DNA from: Treponema sp.
GTDB taxonomy: Bacteria; Spirochaetota; Spirochaetia; Treponematales; Breznakiellaceae
Assembly: GCA_031254315.1 (NCBI GenBank)
Contig: JAIRUQ010000012.1
Location: 1 to 43,470 of the forward strand
Direction of reading: 5' to 3'
Length of the DNA stretch: 43,470 nucleotides
The translations under genes and the position numbers were made by a program. A model generated the notes under the pieces. That model was given only the letters and a program-made list of their open reading frames with translations, did no database searches and was not told the DNA's origin. Of the stretch, positions 27,034 to 35,117 are shown piece by piece (the stretch's first letter is position 1; the number at the start of each line of letters is the position of its first letter).

Positions 27034-28734
27034 TCAGTCTTTGCTTCCTTCTGACGGCGCGTTGCCCATGTCTTTACTGCGGATTTCCACACGGCGAATT
27101 TTTCCCGATATGGTTTTTGGCAGGGCATCGACATATTCGACAATGCGCGGATATTTATAAGGAGCTGTGATTTTCTTAACGTGATTTTGCAATTCACGGG
27201 TCAACTCAGGCGAACCGGTATAACCCTTTGAAAGTACGATGGTGGCTTTAACGGCAAAACCGCGTTCAGGATCGGGTACGCCTGTTACGGCACACTCGGT
27301 AACGGCAGGGTGTTCCATCAAAACGCTCTCAACTTCAAAGGGACCAATGCGGTAACCGGAAGATTTGATCACGTCGTCCGTGCGTCCCACATACCACAAA
27401 AATCCCATTTCGTCTTTGTAAGCCGTGTCTCCGGTGTGATACAGATCATCATGCCAAACGCTCTTGGTCATTTCTTCATCACGGTAATAACCGGAGAACA
27501 TCCCAAAAGGTTTGCCTCCTCCCGCTTCGTCTGTGCAGATGCATATTTCGCCTGTAACGCCGGCGGCTAATTCTTTGCCGTTTTCGTCGGCGATAATCAT
27601 ACGGTAACCGGGCGCAGGTAATCCCATTGAACCGAGCCTCGGTTGCATCCAAGGGAAGCCTGTCCAACAGCAGAGAGTTGATTCTGTCTGCCCAAAACCT
27701 TCAAAAATTTTGTGTCCTGTTCCTTCAAGCCACACCTTGTAGACCTCAGGGTTAAGCGCTTCGCCGGCTGTGGTACAGTGCTTAAGCGAGGAGAAATCAT
27801 ATTTTTTCAAATCCTCTTTGATCAGATAACGGTACATGGTGGGCGGTGCGCAGAATGTGTTAATTTTATACTTCTGCATTTTTTCAAGAATATCGGACGC
27901 GGAAAATTTGTCAAAGTCGTAGGTGAAAATCGCGCTTCCCGCAAGCCATTGGCTGTACATTTTGCCCCACAGACTTTTAAGCCATCCGGTATCGGAGATT
28001 GTAAAGTGAAGACCGCCCGGCTCACAGCGATGCCAGAAACATCCGGTCATCAGGTGTCCAAGCGGATAGGTAAAGTCATGCCAGACCATCTTAGGATAGC
28101 CGGTAGTGCCGGAAGAGAACGCCATCAACATCATCTCGCTTTTGACATTGTTACGCGCAACAGGCTTTTCTCCAGCGGCTTCCCATTCAGCGTCAAAGTC
28201 AATCCATTTATCGTTGGGAGTTTTGCCGCCGAATACCGCCAGCTTTTTGACAGTCGGGCAGTTGGGCAGTGCGTCATCCATCGCCTTAGTTACGCCGAAG
28301 CGAGGAGTGGTCAGAAGCATTTTTATTGAAGCGGCATTCATCCGGTACTCAAAATCTTTTTGAGTTAAAAGATATGTCGCGGGAACTGCAACGCCTCCCA
28401 TGCGGTGAAGCCCCATGAGAACAGGCCAATATCTCCAGTCACGCGACATTGTCAGCATAACCATATCGCCCTTTTCAATTCCCTGCGCGATGAAAAAATT
28501 GGCGGCTTTAACCGACAATCGGCGGATGTCTTCAAATGTAAAACGCTTTTCCGTACCGTCATTGGCTATCCATAACAGAGCAAGCGCGTCGGGCGTTTCA
28601 GAGGCAAGTACGTCAATGCAGTCAAAGGCAAAGTTAAAATTGTCAGGGACATTTAATTTGTAATTTTTCTGCAGATCACCTAACGTGGCAAAATCATCAC
28701 GGTGGCGACCTGTAAATTTTTCATAAAGTGGCAT
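27034..28734 (-). CDS. AMP-forming acyl-CoA synthetase (ACSM-like)
   Basis: A 566-residue adenylate-forming enzyme. It has the P-loop-like motif FSSGTTGYPKMV near 215, FEGFGQTESTL near 340, the hinge HTGDTAYKDEMGFLWYVGRTDDVIKSSGYRI near 430, and the catalytic lysine in KTISGKIRR near 545. It activates a carboxylic acid to acyl-AMP and then acyl-CoA. Overall pattern and length are closest to medium-chain acyl-CoA synthetases; the actual acid is unknown. An XRE-cupin regulator lies 21 nt upstream in the same direction and likely senses a related ligand. AAGGAA precedes the ATG. Confidence 0.93.
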   Translation of the reverse strand: MPLYEKFTGRHRDDFATLGDLQKNYKLNVPDNFNFAFDCIDVLASETPDALALLWIANDGTEKRFTFEDIRRLSVKAANFFIAQGIEKGDMVMLTMSRDWRYWPVLMGLHRMGGVAVPATYLLTQKDFEYRMNAASIKMLLTTPRFGVTKAMDDALPNCPTVKKLAVFGGKTPNDKWIDFDAEWEAAGEKPVARNNVKSEMMLMAFSSGTTGYPKMVWHDFTYPLGHLMTGCFWHRCEPGGLHFTISDTGWLKSLWGKMYSQWLAGSAIFTYDFDKFSASDILEKMQKYKINTFCAPPTMYRYLIKEDLKKYDFSSLKHCTTAGEALNPEVYKVWLEGTGHKIFEGFGQTESTLCCWTGFPWMQPRLGSMGLPAPGYRMIIADENGKELAAGVTGEICICTDEAGGGKPFGMFSGYYRDEEMTKSVWHDDLYHTGDTAYKDEMGFLWYVGRTDDVIKSSGYRIGPFEVESVLMEHPAVTECAVTGVPDPERGFAVKATIVLSKGYTGSPELTRELQNHVKKITAPYKYPRIVEYVDALPKTISGKIRRVEIRSKDMGNAPSEGSKD

Positions 28735-28755
28735 AATATTTTCCTTCTTTTAGGA

Positions 28756-29307
28756 TTAACCCATCACAACTGCCAAAAATTGCGCCGGAGAATTGTCCAG
28801 CGCCTGCATTGCATGGGGGATTGAGGCGTTAAAGTATACACTATCGCCCGGTTCCAAAACGTATTCTTTATCTGCGATAAAGAAACACATCCGCCCCGAA
28901 ACCAGCCAGTTAAACTCCTGCCCGTCATGGGCGTGCTGGACGGGTTTGTCTCCCTTTGGTTCGACGGTAACCAAAAACGGTTCCGCCTTTTTTTTCCGAA
29001 AGGTAAACGCCAAATGGTTGTATTTATAAGCGGCTCTGCGGTCGATTGCATAGCCCTCTCCGTTACGCACAATGCACCAATCAGAGAGATGCGGACTGTC
29101 TCCGCTCATAAGATCAACAACATCAACGCCCAAAATACGAGCGGCGTTGTATAAAAAGGAAAAAGAAAAATCCAACTCGCCCTTTTCATACGCAGCCAAT
29201 ACCTCCGTAGTAACGCCAACTTTTTCGCAAAACACTTCCGCCGTCATTTCCGCAATACTCCGCAGAGCTGACAGACGAAGCCCAATTTCCCTAAGTTGTT
29301 CAGTCAT
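28756..29307 (-). CDS. XRE-family regulator with C-terminal cupin sensor
   Basis: A 183-residue protein. Residues about 8-62 form an XRE helix-turn-helix (AEVFCEKVGVTTEVLAAYEKGE). Residues about 110-180 form a cupin barrel (PVQHAHDGQEFNWLVSGRMCF and LEPGDSVYFNASIPHAMQAL) with metal-binding His/Glu. This fusion typically binds a small molecule and controls the adjacent operon. Here that is the acyl-CoA synthetase. GGAGGAG precedes the ATG. A promoter-like TTACGA / TATAAT pair lies upstream on the minus strand in the region shared with purF. Confidence 0.92.
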   Translation of the reverse strand: MTEQLREIGLRLSALRSIAEMTAEVFCEKVGVTTEVLAAYEKGELDFSFSFLYNAARILGVDVVDLMSGDSPHLSDWCIVRNGEGYAIDRRAAYKYNHLAFTFRKKKAEPFLVTVEPKGDKPVQHAHDGQEFNWLVSGRMCFFIADKEYVLEPGDSVYFNASIPHAMQALDNSPAQFLAVVMG

Positions 29308-29455
29308 TTGATCGTCTCCTCCGGTTCACAAGAACCAGTATTCTTCATTGCTTTCTATATTATATAGATTTTGACAAGAATCGTAAGATATGCAACAATG
29401 ACAAAATATCAAAAAACGTCAGGGTTGGTCAAGGGGTTTTTATGAAGTTGACGGC

Positions 29456-29484
29456 TTGACAATCCGGCTGATTTTTGCTAAACA
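29456..29484 (+). promoter_or_regulatory. Promoter upstream of purF
   Basis: TTGACA (29456-29461), 17 bp and TAAACA (29479-29484). Transcription would start near 29490-29491, which coincides with the first ATG of the small leader frame. Confidence 0.6.
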
Positions 29485-29489
29485 TATAC

Positions 29490-29543
29490 ATGATGAACAA
29501 AGGCGTTTATCGGCATATTGATATGGGATCGATCTGCCGGTGA
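29490..29543 (+). CDS. Possible leader peptide of purF (17 residues)
   Basis: A 17-codon frame encodes MMNKGVYRHIDMGSICR. Its two start ATGs lie exactly where the purF transcript should begin, and its stop codon falls at the start of the descending arm of the following terminator-like hairpin. There is no ribosome site, so it would be translated as a leaderless message, as several genes in this window appear to be. It contains no run of a single amino acid, so which signal it would sense is unclear. It may be coincidence. Confidence 0.35.
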   Translation: MMNKGVYRHIDMGSICR

Positions 29544-29554
29544 ACGCCTTTTTT
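29499..29554 (+). promoter_or_regulatory. Attenuator-like hairpin in the purF leader
   Basis: AAAGGCGTT (29499-29507) pairs with AACGCCTTT (29543-29551). After a 3x3 internal loop, CGGCA (29511-29515) pairs with TGCCG (29535-29539). A six-T run (29549-29554) completes an intrinsic-terminator-like shape. The GAGGGG ribosome site of purF (29555-29560) follows at once, so the structure could control transcription or translation of purF. It does not match the purine riboswitch consensus as I know it. Confidence 0.6.
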
Positions 29555-29571
29555 GAGGGGAAATCATAAAA

Positions 29572-30984
29572 TTGACGAAGATCGATACTAAACTCCATGA
29601 AGAATGCGCCGTTTTCGGGGTCAGCCTGACTACCGAAGAAGCGGCTGGCATAACATACAACGGCTTGCTCACGCTACAGCACCGGGGGCAGGAGGGTGCG
29701 GGCATAGCTGTCGTAAATGACGGTAAAATCTGGTGTCATAAAGATATTGGTCTTGTTAGCGAGGTTTTTTCGGGCAAAGAGCTTGGACAATTTCCGGGGG
29801 GCAAAATCGCTGTCGGGCATACGCGCTACGGAACAACAGGCAACAATAAAAAAGAAAATGTTGGTCCGTTTATAACCGAATATCTGACAGGTCGAATCGC
29901 CACCGCACACAACGGCAATGTTACCAACGCCTTGGAAATACGGCGCAAGCTCAAATCGTACGGACTTAACTTTAACGCAACCAGTGACAGCGAAGTCGTT
30001 TCATCGCTGATTGCCTATTGTATCACCAAAGAAGGGGGGACAATGCAGGGCGTTGTTAAAGCGGCAAGTTTCCTGAAAGGAGCGTTTTCCCTTATTATCG
30101 CAAGCGGAGAAAATAAGTTAATCGCCATGCGAGACCCTAACGGTTACCGTCCTCTTTGTATCGGGAAAAATGATATAGGTTACGCGGTTGCATCGGAGAG
30201 TTGCGCGCTTGAAGCTTCCGGTTTTGAGTTTGTAAGAGACGTACTTCCCGGAGAGGTTATCATTGCAGAAGACGGGAATCTCACTTCTCATGGCGTTCAT
30301 CCGGGCGACACGCAGGAAAACGCAGGTCTTTGCATTTTTGAATATGTGTACTTTGCGCGTCCCGATTCGATCGTTGACGGATTAAGCGTGTATGAATCAC
30401 GGTATAACATGGGCGCGATATTAGCCGAAGAATATCCGGTGTCTGCCGATGCTGTCTGCGGTGTGCCTGATTCCGGTCTGGATGCCGCAAGCGGTTATAG
30501 CGCGAAGAGCGGAATACCGCTCGTGTCGGGATTCGTTAAAAACCGATACATTGGCAGGAGTTTTATTTATCCTACGCAGACCGAACGAGACAGCGCAGTA
30601 CGGTTAAAATTAAATCCGTTATCTGCAAACATTCGCGGAAAGCGGATTGTGCTTGTTGACGATTCCATTGTGCGCGGCACGACCAGCGAAAAAATCGTAA
30701 AGAGCCTTAAAAACGCAGGCGCGAAAGAAGTGCACATGAGGGTATCATCGCCGCCGTTTCGCCACACATGTCATTACGGAACCGACATAGACAATGAAGA
30801 AAACCTGATAGCGAATAAAATGAATTTAGATGAAATTTGCCGTAAAATCGGCGCGGACAGTTTAGGCTATATCCGCATAGAAGGATTAAAAGAAGCGTGC
30901 ACAAAGTGCAAGCTCTCATTTTGTACCGCATGCTTCACAGGAAACGGTGAAACCGAACGCGCTAAAAAAGATGTCCTTGAGTGA
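29572..30984 (+). CDS. purF: Amidophosphoribosyltransferase
   Basis: A 470-residue enzyme for the first committed step of purine synthesis (PRPP plus glutamine to phosphoribosylamine). The glutaminase nucleophile is C12 in HEECAVFGV, so an 11-residue propeptide must be removed, as in the Bacillus subtilis type. The PRPP-binding motif is VLVDDSIVRGTTS near 361. The C-terminal CTKCKLSFC, together with further cysteines, suggests the [4Fe-4S] cluster of that enzyme class. Start: TTG at 29572 with GAGGGG 11 nt upstream. It is monocistronic here, without other pur genes. Confidence 0.96.
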   Translation: MTKIDTKLHEECAVFGVSLTTEEAAGITYNGLLTLQHRGQEGAGIAVVNDGKIWCHKDIGLVSEVFSGKELGQFPGGKIAVGHTRYGTTGNNKKENVGPFITEYLTGRIATAHNGNVTNALEIRRKLKSYGLNFNATSDSEVVSSLIAYCITKEGGTMQGVVKAASFLKGAFSLIIASGENKLIAMRDPNGYRPLCIGKNDIGYAVASESCALEASGFEFVRDVLPGEVIIAEDGNLTSHGVHPGDTQENAGLCIFEYVYFARPDSIVDGLSVYESRYNMGAILAEEYPVSADAVCGVPDSGLDAASGYSAKSGIPLVSGFVKNRYIGRSFIYPTQTERDSAVRLKLNPLSANIRGKRIVLVDDSIVRGTTSEKIVKSLKNAGAKEVHMRVSSPPFRHTCHYGTDIDNEENLIANKMNLDEICRKIGADSLGYIRIEGLKEACTKCKLSFCTACFTGNGETERAKKDVLE

Positions 30985-31066
30985 GAGGGTGAGGTAGTAG
31001 TTATTGCCCTTTAAAATTCATGTAAAAATTTTTGTATTTTCAGATAGAAATGCACATAACTTAATA

Positions 31067-31678
31067 TTATTTTAATCCGTCAAAATGAAGTCCTAAAGAA
31101 AATCTATGTACAGTACCCATATTGTTATTTAGGAGTGGAATATTATAACTATATTCCAAAGAAATTTCATCAATTGCCAATAAAATGCCAAATGCGTTAT
31201 AGAGACCGCCAATACTATCAGAACTGGAAAATCCTCCCGTAAAATTAAACCCTGCAAATGGCTGTATAATAAAAATATTGTATCTGAATTGATTGTATAA
31301 ACGGATTCCAATTGACCCAAAAAACAATGGTTCCTCATTTATTTTTTTCGCATCATTATTTGCTCCATCATTATTGCCTTCTGCTGTTAATAAGGATAAA
31401 AGGCTCAATCCACATTCCGCATAAATACCCGGTGAAAGAAAATGCGGTATAATATTTAAATGCCAGCCGCCGCCAACAGAAAACGTTGATGTTAAAAGAG
31501 CTCCCAGTAATAAAACTCCCGGGTTTTCTTCCAACATTGTAAGAAAATGTAAATTTATAGACAAATTACCGGAATAATTTTCTTCCAGATTAAAAAATAA
31601 ATAATTATTATCGTCTGTAGCAAATGATAAATAATGAAGTTGAGAAATGAGAATAATTAATAATACTATTCTTTTCAT
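31067..31678 (-). CDS. Putative outer-membrane beta-barrel protein, unknown
   Basis: A 203-residue protein with a signal peptide (MKRIVLLIILISQLHYLSFA). The mature chain alternates hydrophobic and polar residues, has many aromatic residues and Gly turns (FGSIGIRLYNQF, PFAGFNFTGGF), and ends in HRFSLGLHFDGLK, as small beta-barrels do. The gene is distinctly AT-rich. A consensus promoter lies just upstream and AAAGG sits 4 nt before the ATG. No family is recognised. Confidence 0.65.
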   Translation of the reverse strand: MKRIVLLIILISQLHYLSFATDDNNYLFFNLEENYSGNLSINLHFLTMLEENPGVLLLGALLTSTFSVGGGWHLNIIPHFLSPGIYAECGLSLLSLLTAEGNNDGANNDAKKINEEPLFFGSIGIRLYNQFRYNIFIIQPFAGFNFTGGFSSSDSIGGLYNAFGILLAIDEISLEYSYNIPLLNNNMGTVHRFSLGLHFDGLK

Positions 31679-31692
31679 AAAGCCTTTTAGTT

Positions 31693-31721
31693 ATTATATA
31701 CTATGTTTCAATATTTGTCAA
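31693..31721 (-). promoter_or_regulatory. Consensus promoter of the barrel-protein gene
   Basis: On the minus strand TTGACA (31721-31716), 17 bp and TATAAT (31698-31693) are both perfect matches. The start should lie near 31686, giving a leader of only about 8 nt that still holds AAAGG. Confidence 0.85.
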
Positions 31722-31830
31722 TATATTTTTTATATTCCGGCTACAGACTAAGCCACCGTAAGGCTCTCTTAATTGTCGCGCAGTAACTTCCCTGCAATAC
31801 AATCTCTGTTATGCGCATTTGTGTCGCACT

Positions 31831-32325
31831 TCATTTTGCTTCTTTGTTTTCGTACTTTATTACTTTTAGTAAAATTTCCTTAATGAAAATAAATGTTAAT
31901 AGTACAATGTTAAAGAGAACTGATATTGCAATAAATGTTAAGCCAATTATAGGGAAAGTAAAATATATTGATTTAATTATGATTAAATAAATATCAATAC
32001 ACAAAACAATTTTTAATTTATATTTGATACTGTATTTTTTTGATTTTATAAAACCTATAACATCAATGATAAATAATATAAACAAACTTATTATTATAAC
32101 TGTAAAAATCATATTTTTGAGAAAATTTGGTAAATTAAATTCTCTGCTAACAAATATAGACGTTGGACCACCATGATCGCCAATTATTTCTATAGCGCTA
32201 TTTTCGTGTATAATGTATATAGAACTATTATTTTCCCGGATAATGTTAATAGTTATTATTACCAATATTATAAGGATAATCTCGAGAATAATATTCAATA
32301 GGTTCTTTTTTCTTTCGGTATTCAT
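31831..32325 (-). CDS. Small membrane protein with OadB-like GPTSIF motif
   Basis: A 164-residue, very AT-rich, Ile/Lys-rich membrane protein with transmembrane segments at about 8-29, 71-90, 106-120 and 125-152. Between the first two lies AIEIIGDHGGPTSIFVS, which resembles the IIGGADGPT-type motif of the beta subunit of sodium-pumping decarboxylases and of small orphan proteins annotated with that name. The full decarboxylase beta subunit is far longer, so transport activity should not be assumed. No strong ribosome site is visible upstream of the ATG. Confidence 0.55.
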   Translation of the reverse strand: MNTERKKNLLNIILEIILIILVIITINIIRENNSSIYIIHENSAIEIIGDHGGPTSIFVSREFNLPNFLKNMIFTVIIISLFILFIIDVIGFIKSKKYSIKYKLKIVLCIDIYLIIIKSIYFTFPIIGLTFIAISVLFNIVLLTFIFIKEILLKVIKYENKEAK

Positions 32326-32379
32326 AAATTATCATTCTTCTCTGTATTTTACAAAATCACCCATATTTTATCCAACCAT

Positions 32380-33036
32380 TTACAATCCCAATTCTTCTAA
32401 ATAAGTATTTAAAATCATTATTGCTCTATTATTAATATGATTTATATTCAGAGCGTGTGTTCCTGTCAGTGAAGTCATCCCTCCATAATTACTCTTTGAT
32501 TCCTCGCCCCCTCCTCCCGTACGAAATGTATTTTCAAAATTTACAAATATTGTTTTTGTCAATAACTCGCCATCTTTTAATAATTTAACAGTTAGAAACA
32601 TATTAGCAGTAAGCATATAATTCGTACTACTTCCACTTCCTAAACCACCAAGAAAACTTAGAAATCGTATAGTTTCATTATCTGTAATATATTCTTCTAT
32701 CCAAAAATCATCTAAATGTATAAATATTTTTAATATGTCATCAGTTTCTTGAGAAGGGAATTTTTTTCTATTATATTCATTTAACATTTCATGAATAGTC
32801 GTATTTTGAGATAAATAATAACCACTTTCCCTAGAATTTAATTCCTTATCCTGATGATATGGAATTACAAGTCCATCTTGAATACTAGATGAGAATTCCA
32901 CGGTTACCGGTATCATATTATTAGGCTTTATACTAACATTAAGAGCGTTATATAGGCGTGGCGAAACATGAATTGTTAATACACAGCTAATATTGAACAA
33001 AACAGACAAAGTTAAAAAGAACAATACTTTCTTCAA
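32380..33036 (-). CDS. Putative lipoprotein of unknown function
   Basis: A 218-residue protein starting with TTG (GGAG about 6 nt upstream) and the signal MKKVLFFLTLSVLFNISC, whose Cys 18 is a plausible lipid-anchor site. The mature part is AT-rich in codon use, contains a hydrophobic glycine-rich segment FLSFLGGLGSGSS and a GGGG stretch near 175, and has no known motif. It begins 27 nt after the mutL stop in the same direction, so it could be read through from the repair operon. Function unknown. Confidence 0.65.
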   Translation of the reverse strand: MKKVLFFLTLSVLFNISCVLTIHVSPRLYNALNVSIKPNNMIPVTVEFSSSIQDGLVIPYHQDKELNSRESGYYLSQNTTIHEMLNEYNRKKFPSQETDDILKIFIHLDDFWIEEYITDNETIRFLSFLGGLGSGSSTNYMLTANMFLTVKLLKDGELLTKTIFVNFENTFRTGGGGEESKSNYGGMTSLTGTHALNINHINNRAIMILNTYLEELGL

Positions 33037-33063
33037 AATTTTCTCCTTGTACTATTTGTAAGT

Positions 33064-34848
33064 TTACTCCCGCTTTACCGCTTTGTAAAGCGCGTCCTTG
33101 CTGATCTCTGTCCAGATCGGGCGACCGTGTGGACAGCGCGGATCGGGCAAATTAAGTGCTTCTCTGCCAAGCGCGAAAGCGGTTTCATCATCAGGATAGT
33201 CGCCGTCTTTGATTGCCGCGCGACAGCAATAGGTAGCCGCCCAGCGGCGCGCCATGTTTTCACCTGACGTTCGCAGTCCAAGAATTTCTTTTACAGTCTC
33301 CGCGTCGCTCATTCTCCAGTCAGCAGGCAGGGCTTCAATGCGCCAACCGTCTTCGTCTTTTTCAATATCTACCCCAAGACGCGACAATTCTTCACGCTTT
33401 TCTTCAAGAAAAGCATCTTCATCGTTGCTTTCCGTTGTGAAGGGGATGGGCGCAAGCAATTCCTGTTTTGGAATTGGCTCTTCAAGAAAACGGTTAAAAA
33501 GGATACGCTCATGGGCGGCGTGTTGATCAATAATATAAAGTTTATCTCCCCATTCAATTAAAATAAAAAGCCCAAAAACCCTTCCGGCATAGCGTACTTC
33601 TCCTAAAACGGGCGCGGATTCATTTGTAAAAGAAATATTGTTAAATTTTTCACGGATATCACGGAGTTTTTCAGAGGACACAGGCTCGTAGCTGGAAAAT
33701 TTTTCGTACTCCTTCGTACTTCGTCCGGCATTGTTATATGTAAATTTAAACTCGTCTCCTTTACCGGAACCGTGAGCGTTGTCTGAATAGTTATGCGCAG
33801 AATAAGCGTCTTCATGCGAAGTTCCTCCTTGAGAGTTTTTCAAAAATAAAGTGTGAAAAAAGTTTTTTACTCCGCCTGAGACAGCGTGATGAATCGCGCC
33901 TGGGTCACGGAAACGCACCTCGCGCTTGGCGGGATGAATGTTAAAATCCGCGAGAGACGGGTCTATTTCTATATATACCGCCCCGACAGGATGAACGCCG
34001 TTTGGAAACCAGCCTTGAGAGCCGTATTCTACCGCCTGTATCAGCGAATAATCCTGCACTCTCCTGCCGTTGGCAAAGACAAACAACTGCCGTCTGTCGT
34101 TTCTGTAAAGATCGGGACCGCCTATAACAATTGCCGCCGAAAAACCGTCCCCTGTTACATTTATTTCATGCAGAAAATTTTCTTCGCCTGCCTGTAAAAG
34201 CGCGGCGGCAAAGCGCTCTTTTTTTGAAGATACGGACGGCAGAAAATCTTTTAATTTGCCGTCAACTAAAAAACGAAAATTAATGGTGTTAAACGCCAGC
34301 GCCTTGTCAATAAATATCTGTCTGCAAAGATTCGCTTCGCTTCCTTCCCTTTTTAAAAAGCGTTTACGAGCCGGTATATTTTCAAAAAGATTGAGCGCCC
34401 TTACTGTCGTGCCTTTTGTTCTGCGTGTCTGTTCAATTTCGGGAGGATGGTTTTCACCGGGACCGGTAATAAGAGCCCATGCATCCCTGCCGTCGGCGCA
34501 TGTAATTATTTCAAGACGGGAAGAAGCGCAAGCGGCGGCAAGCGCTTCTCCACGAAAACCAAGTGTATGAGATGAATCAAGATCATCAAGACCGCGTATT
34601 TTACTGGTTGCGTGAGTCAGCCAACAGAGATGCAAATCTTCGAGGGACATGCCGCTACCGTCATCGGAGACTTCAACTTTTTTACAACCGCCCTCTTCAA
34701 TAGAGACTTCGATATTCACGGCGTTCGCATCTATCGCGTTGTCAAGGAATTCCCTGACCAGCGCAGAAGGGCGGTCAACAACTTCGCCTGCGGCAATACG
34801 CCTTGCCTCTTCAGGCGGCAGTACCCTTATGGCGTTATTCTCCGGCAT
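33064..34848 (-). CDS. mutL: DNA mismatch repair protein MutL
   Basis: A 594-residue MutL. The N-terminal GHKL ATPase is clear: ALVREFLDNAIDAN, DDGSGM, the TSKI motif and GFRGEAL. The C-terminal domain has IDQHAAHERILFNRF near residue 440 and CPHGRP near 575, as in MutL proteins with nicking activity. In the DQHAxxExxxxE motif the last Glu is Asn here. CCRAAIKDGD also fits the metal-site region. MutL couples mismatch recognition to strand removal; the exonuclease VII genes lie directly upstream. It overlaps xseB by 14 nt. Confidence 0.96.
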   Translation of the reverse strand: MPENNAIRVLPPEEARRIAAGEVVDRPSALVREFLDNAIDANAVNIEVSIEEGGCKKVEVSDDGSGMSLEDLHLCWLTHATSKIRGLDDLDSSHTLGFRGEALAAACASSRLEIITCADGRDAWALITGPGENHPPEIEQTRRTKGTTVRALNLFENIPARKRFLKREGSEANLCRQIFIDKALAFNTINFRFLVDGKLKDFLPSVSSKKERFAAALLQAGEENFLHEINVTGDGFSAAIVIGGPDLYRNDRRQLFVFANGRRVQDYSLIQAVEYGSQGWFPNGVHPVGAVYIEIDPSLADFNIHPAKREVRFRDPGAIHHAVSGGVKNFFHTLFLKNSQGGTSHEDAYSAHNYSDNAHGSGKGDEFKFTYNNAGRSTKEYEKFSSYEPVSSEKLRDIREKFNNISFTNESAPVLGEVRYAGRVFGLFILIEWGDKLYIIDQHAAHERILFNRFLEEPIPKQELLAPIPFTTESNDEDAFLEEKREELSRLGVDIEKDEDGWRIEALPADWRMSDAETVKEILGLRTSGENMARRWAATYCCRAAIKDGDYPDDETAFALGREALNLPDPRCPHGRPIWTEISKDALYKAVKRE

Positions 34849-35104
34849 TAAAAAGTTCCAGTTCAGGTGATTCGCTTGCCGGAGCTGACGCGGAATTCAT
34901 CAGAATCTCAATGCGGTTTTCAATTTTTTCAAGGTCTTTCTCCAAACTTCTGGCAAGACGTATTCCCTCTTCAAATGCGGACAGCGCTTCATCAAGGGGA
35001 ATGTCGGTTTTGCGAATCTGTTCGCCAAGGGTTTCAAGCCGCTCAAGGCGCTCCTCAAAGTTATTCATACTGCTACTTTTTGCAGGCGCACTTTTCTTTG
35101 CCAT
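34835..35104 (-). CDS. xseB: Exodeoxyribonuclease VII small subunit
   Basis: An 89-residue protein with the XseB core NFEERLERLETLGEQIRKTDIPLDEALSAFEEGIRLARSLEKDL in the middle, preceded by a Lys/Ala/Ser tail. Several copies bind one XseA to form the single-strand exonuclease. The start is 13 nt after the xseA stop and the end overlaps mutL, giving a compact xseA-xseB-mutL block. The core motif makes the call secure. Confidence 0.93.
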   Translation of the reverse strand: MAKKSAPAKSSSMNNFEERLERLETLGEQIRKTDIPLDEALSAFEEGIRLARSLEKDLEKIENRIEILMNSASAPASESPELELFNAGE

Positions 35105-35117
35105 AAAATTTACCTCT

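Noticed and set aside
29490-29571. Purine or PRPP-type riboswitch upstream of purF
   Set aside because: The leader is too short and lacks the conserved core sequences I know for these classes. A simple hairpin with T-run fits better.
34256-34570. 104-codon + strand frame inside mutL
   Set aside because: It is antisense to the conserved GHKL region of mutL and has no independent support.
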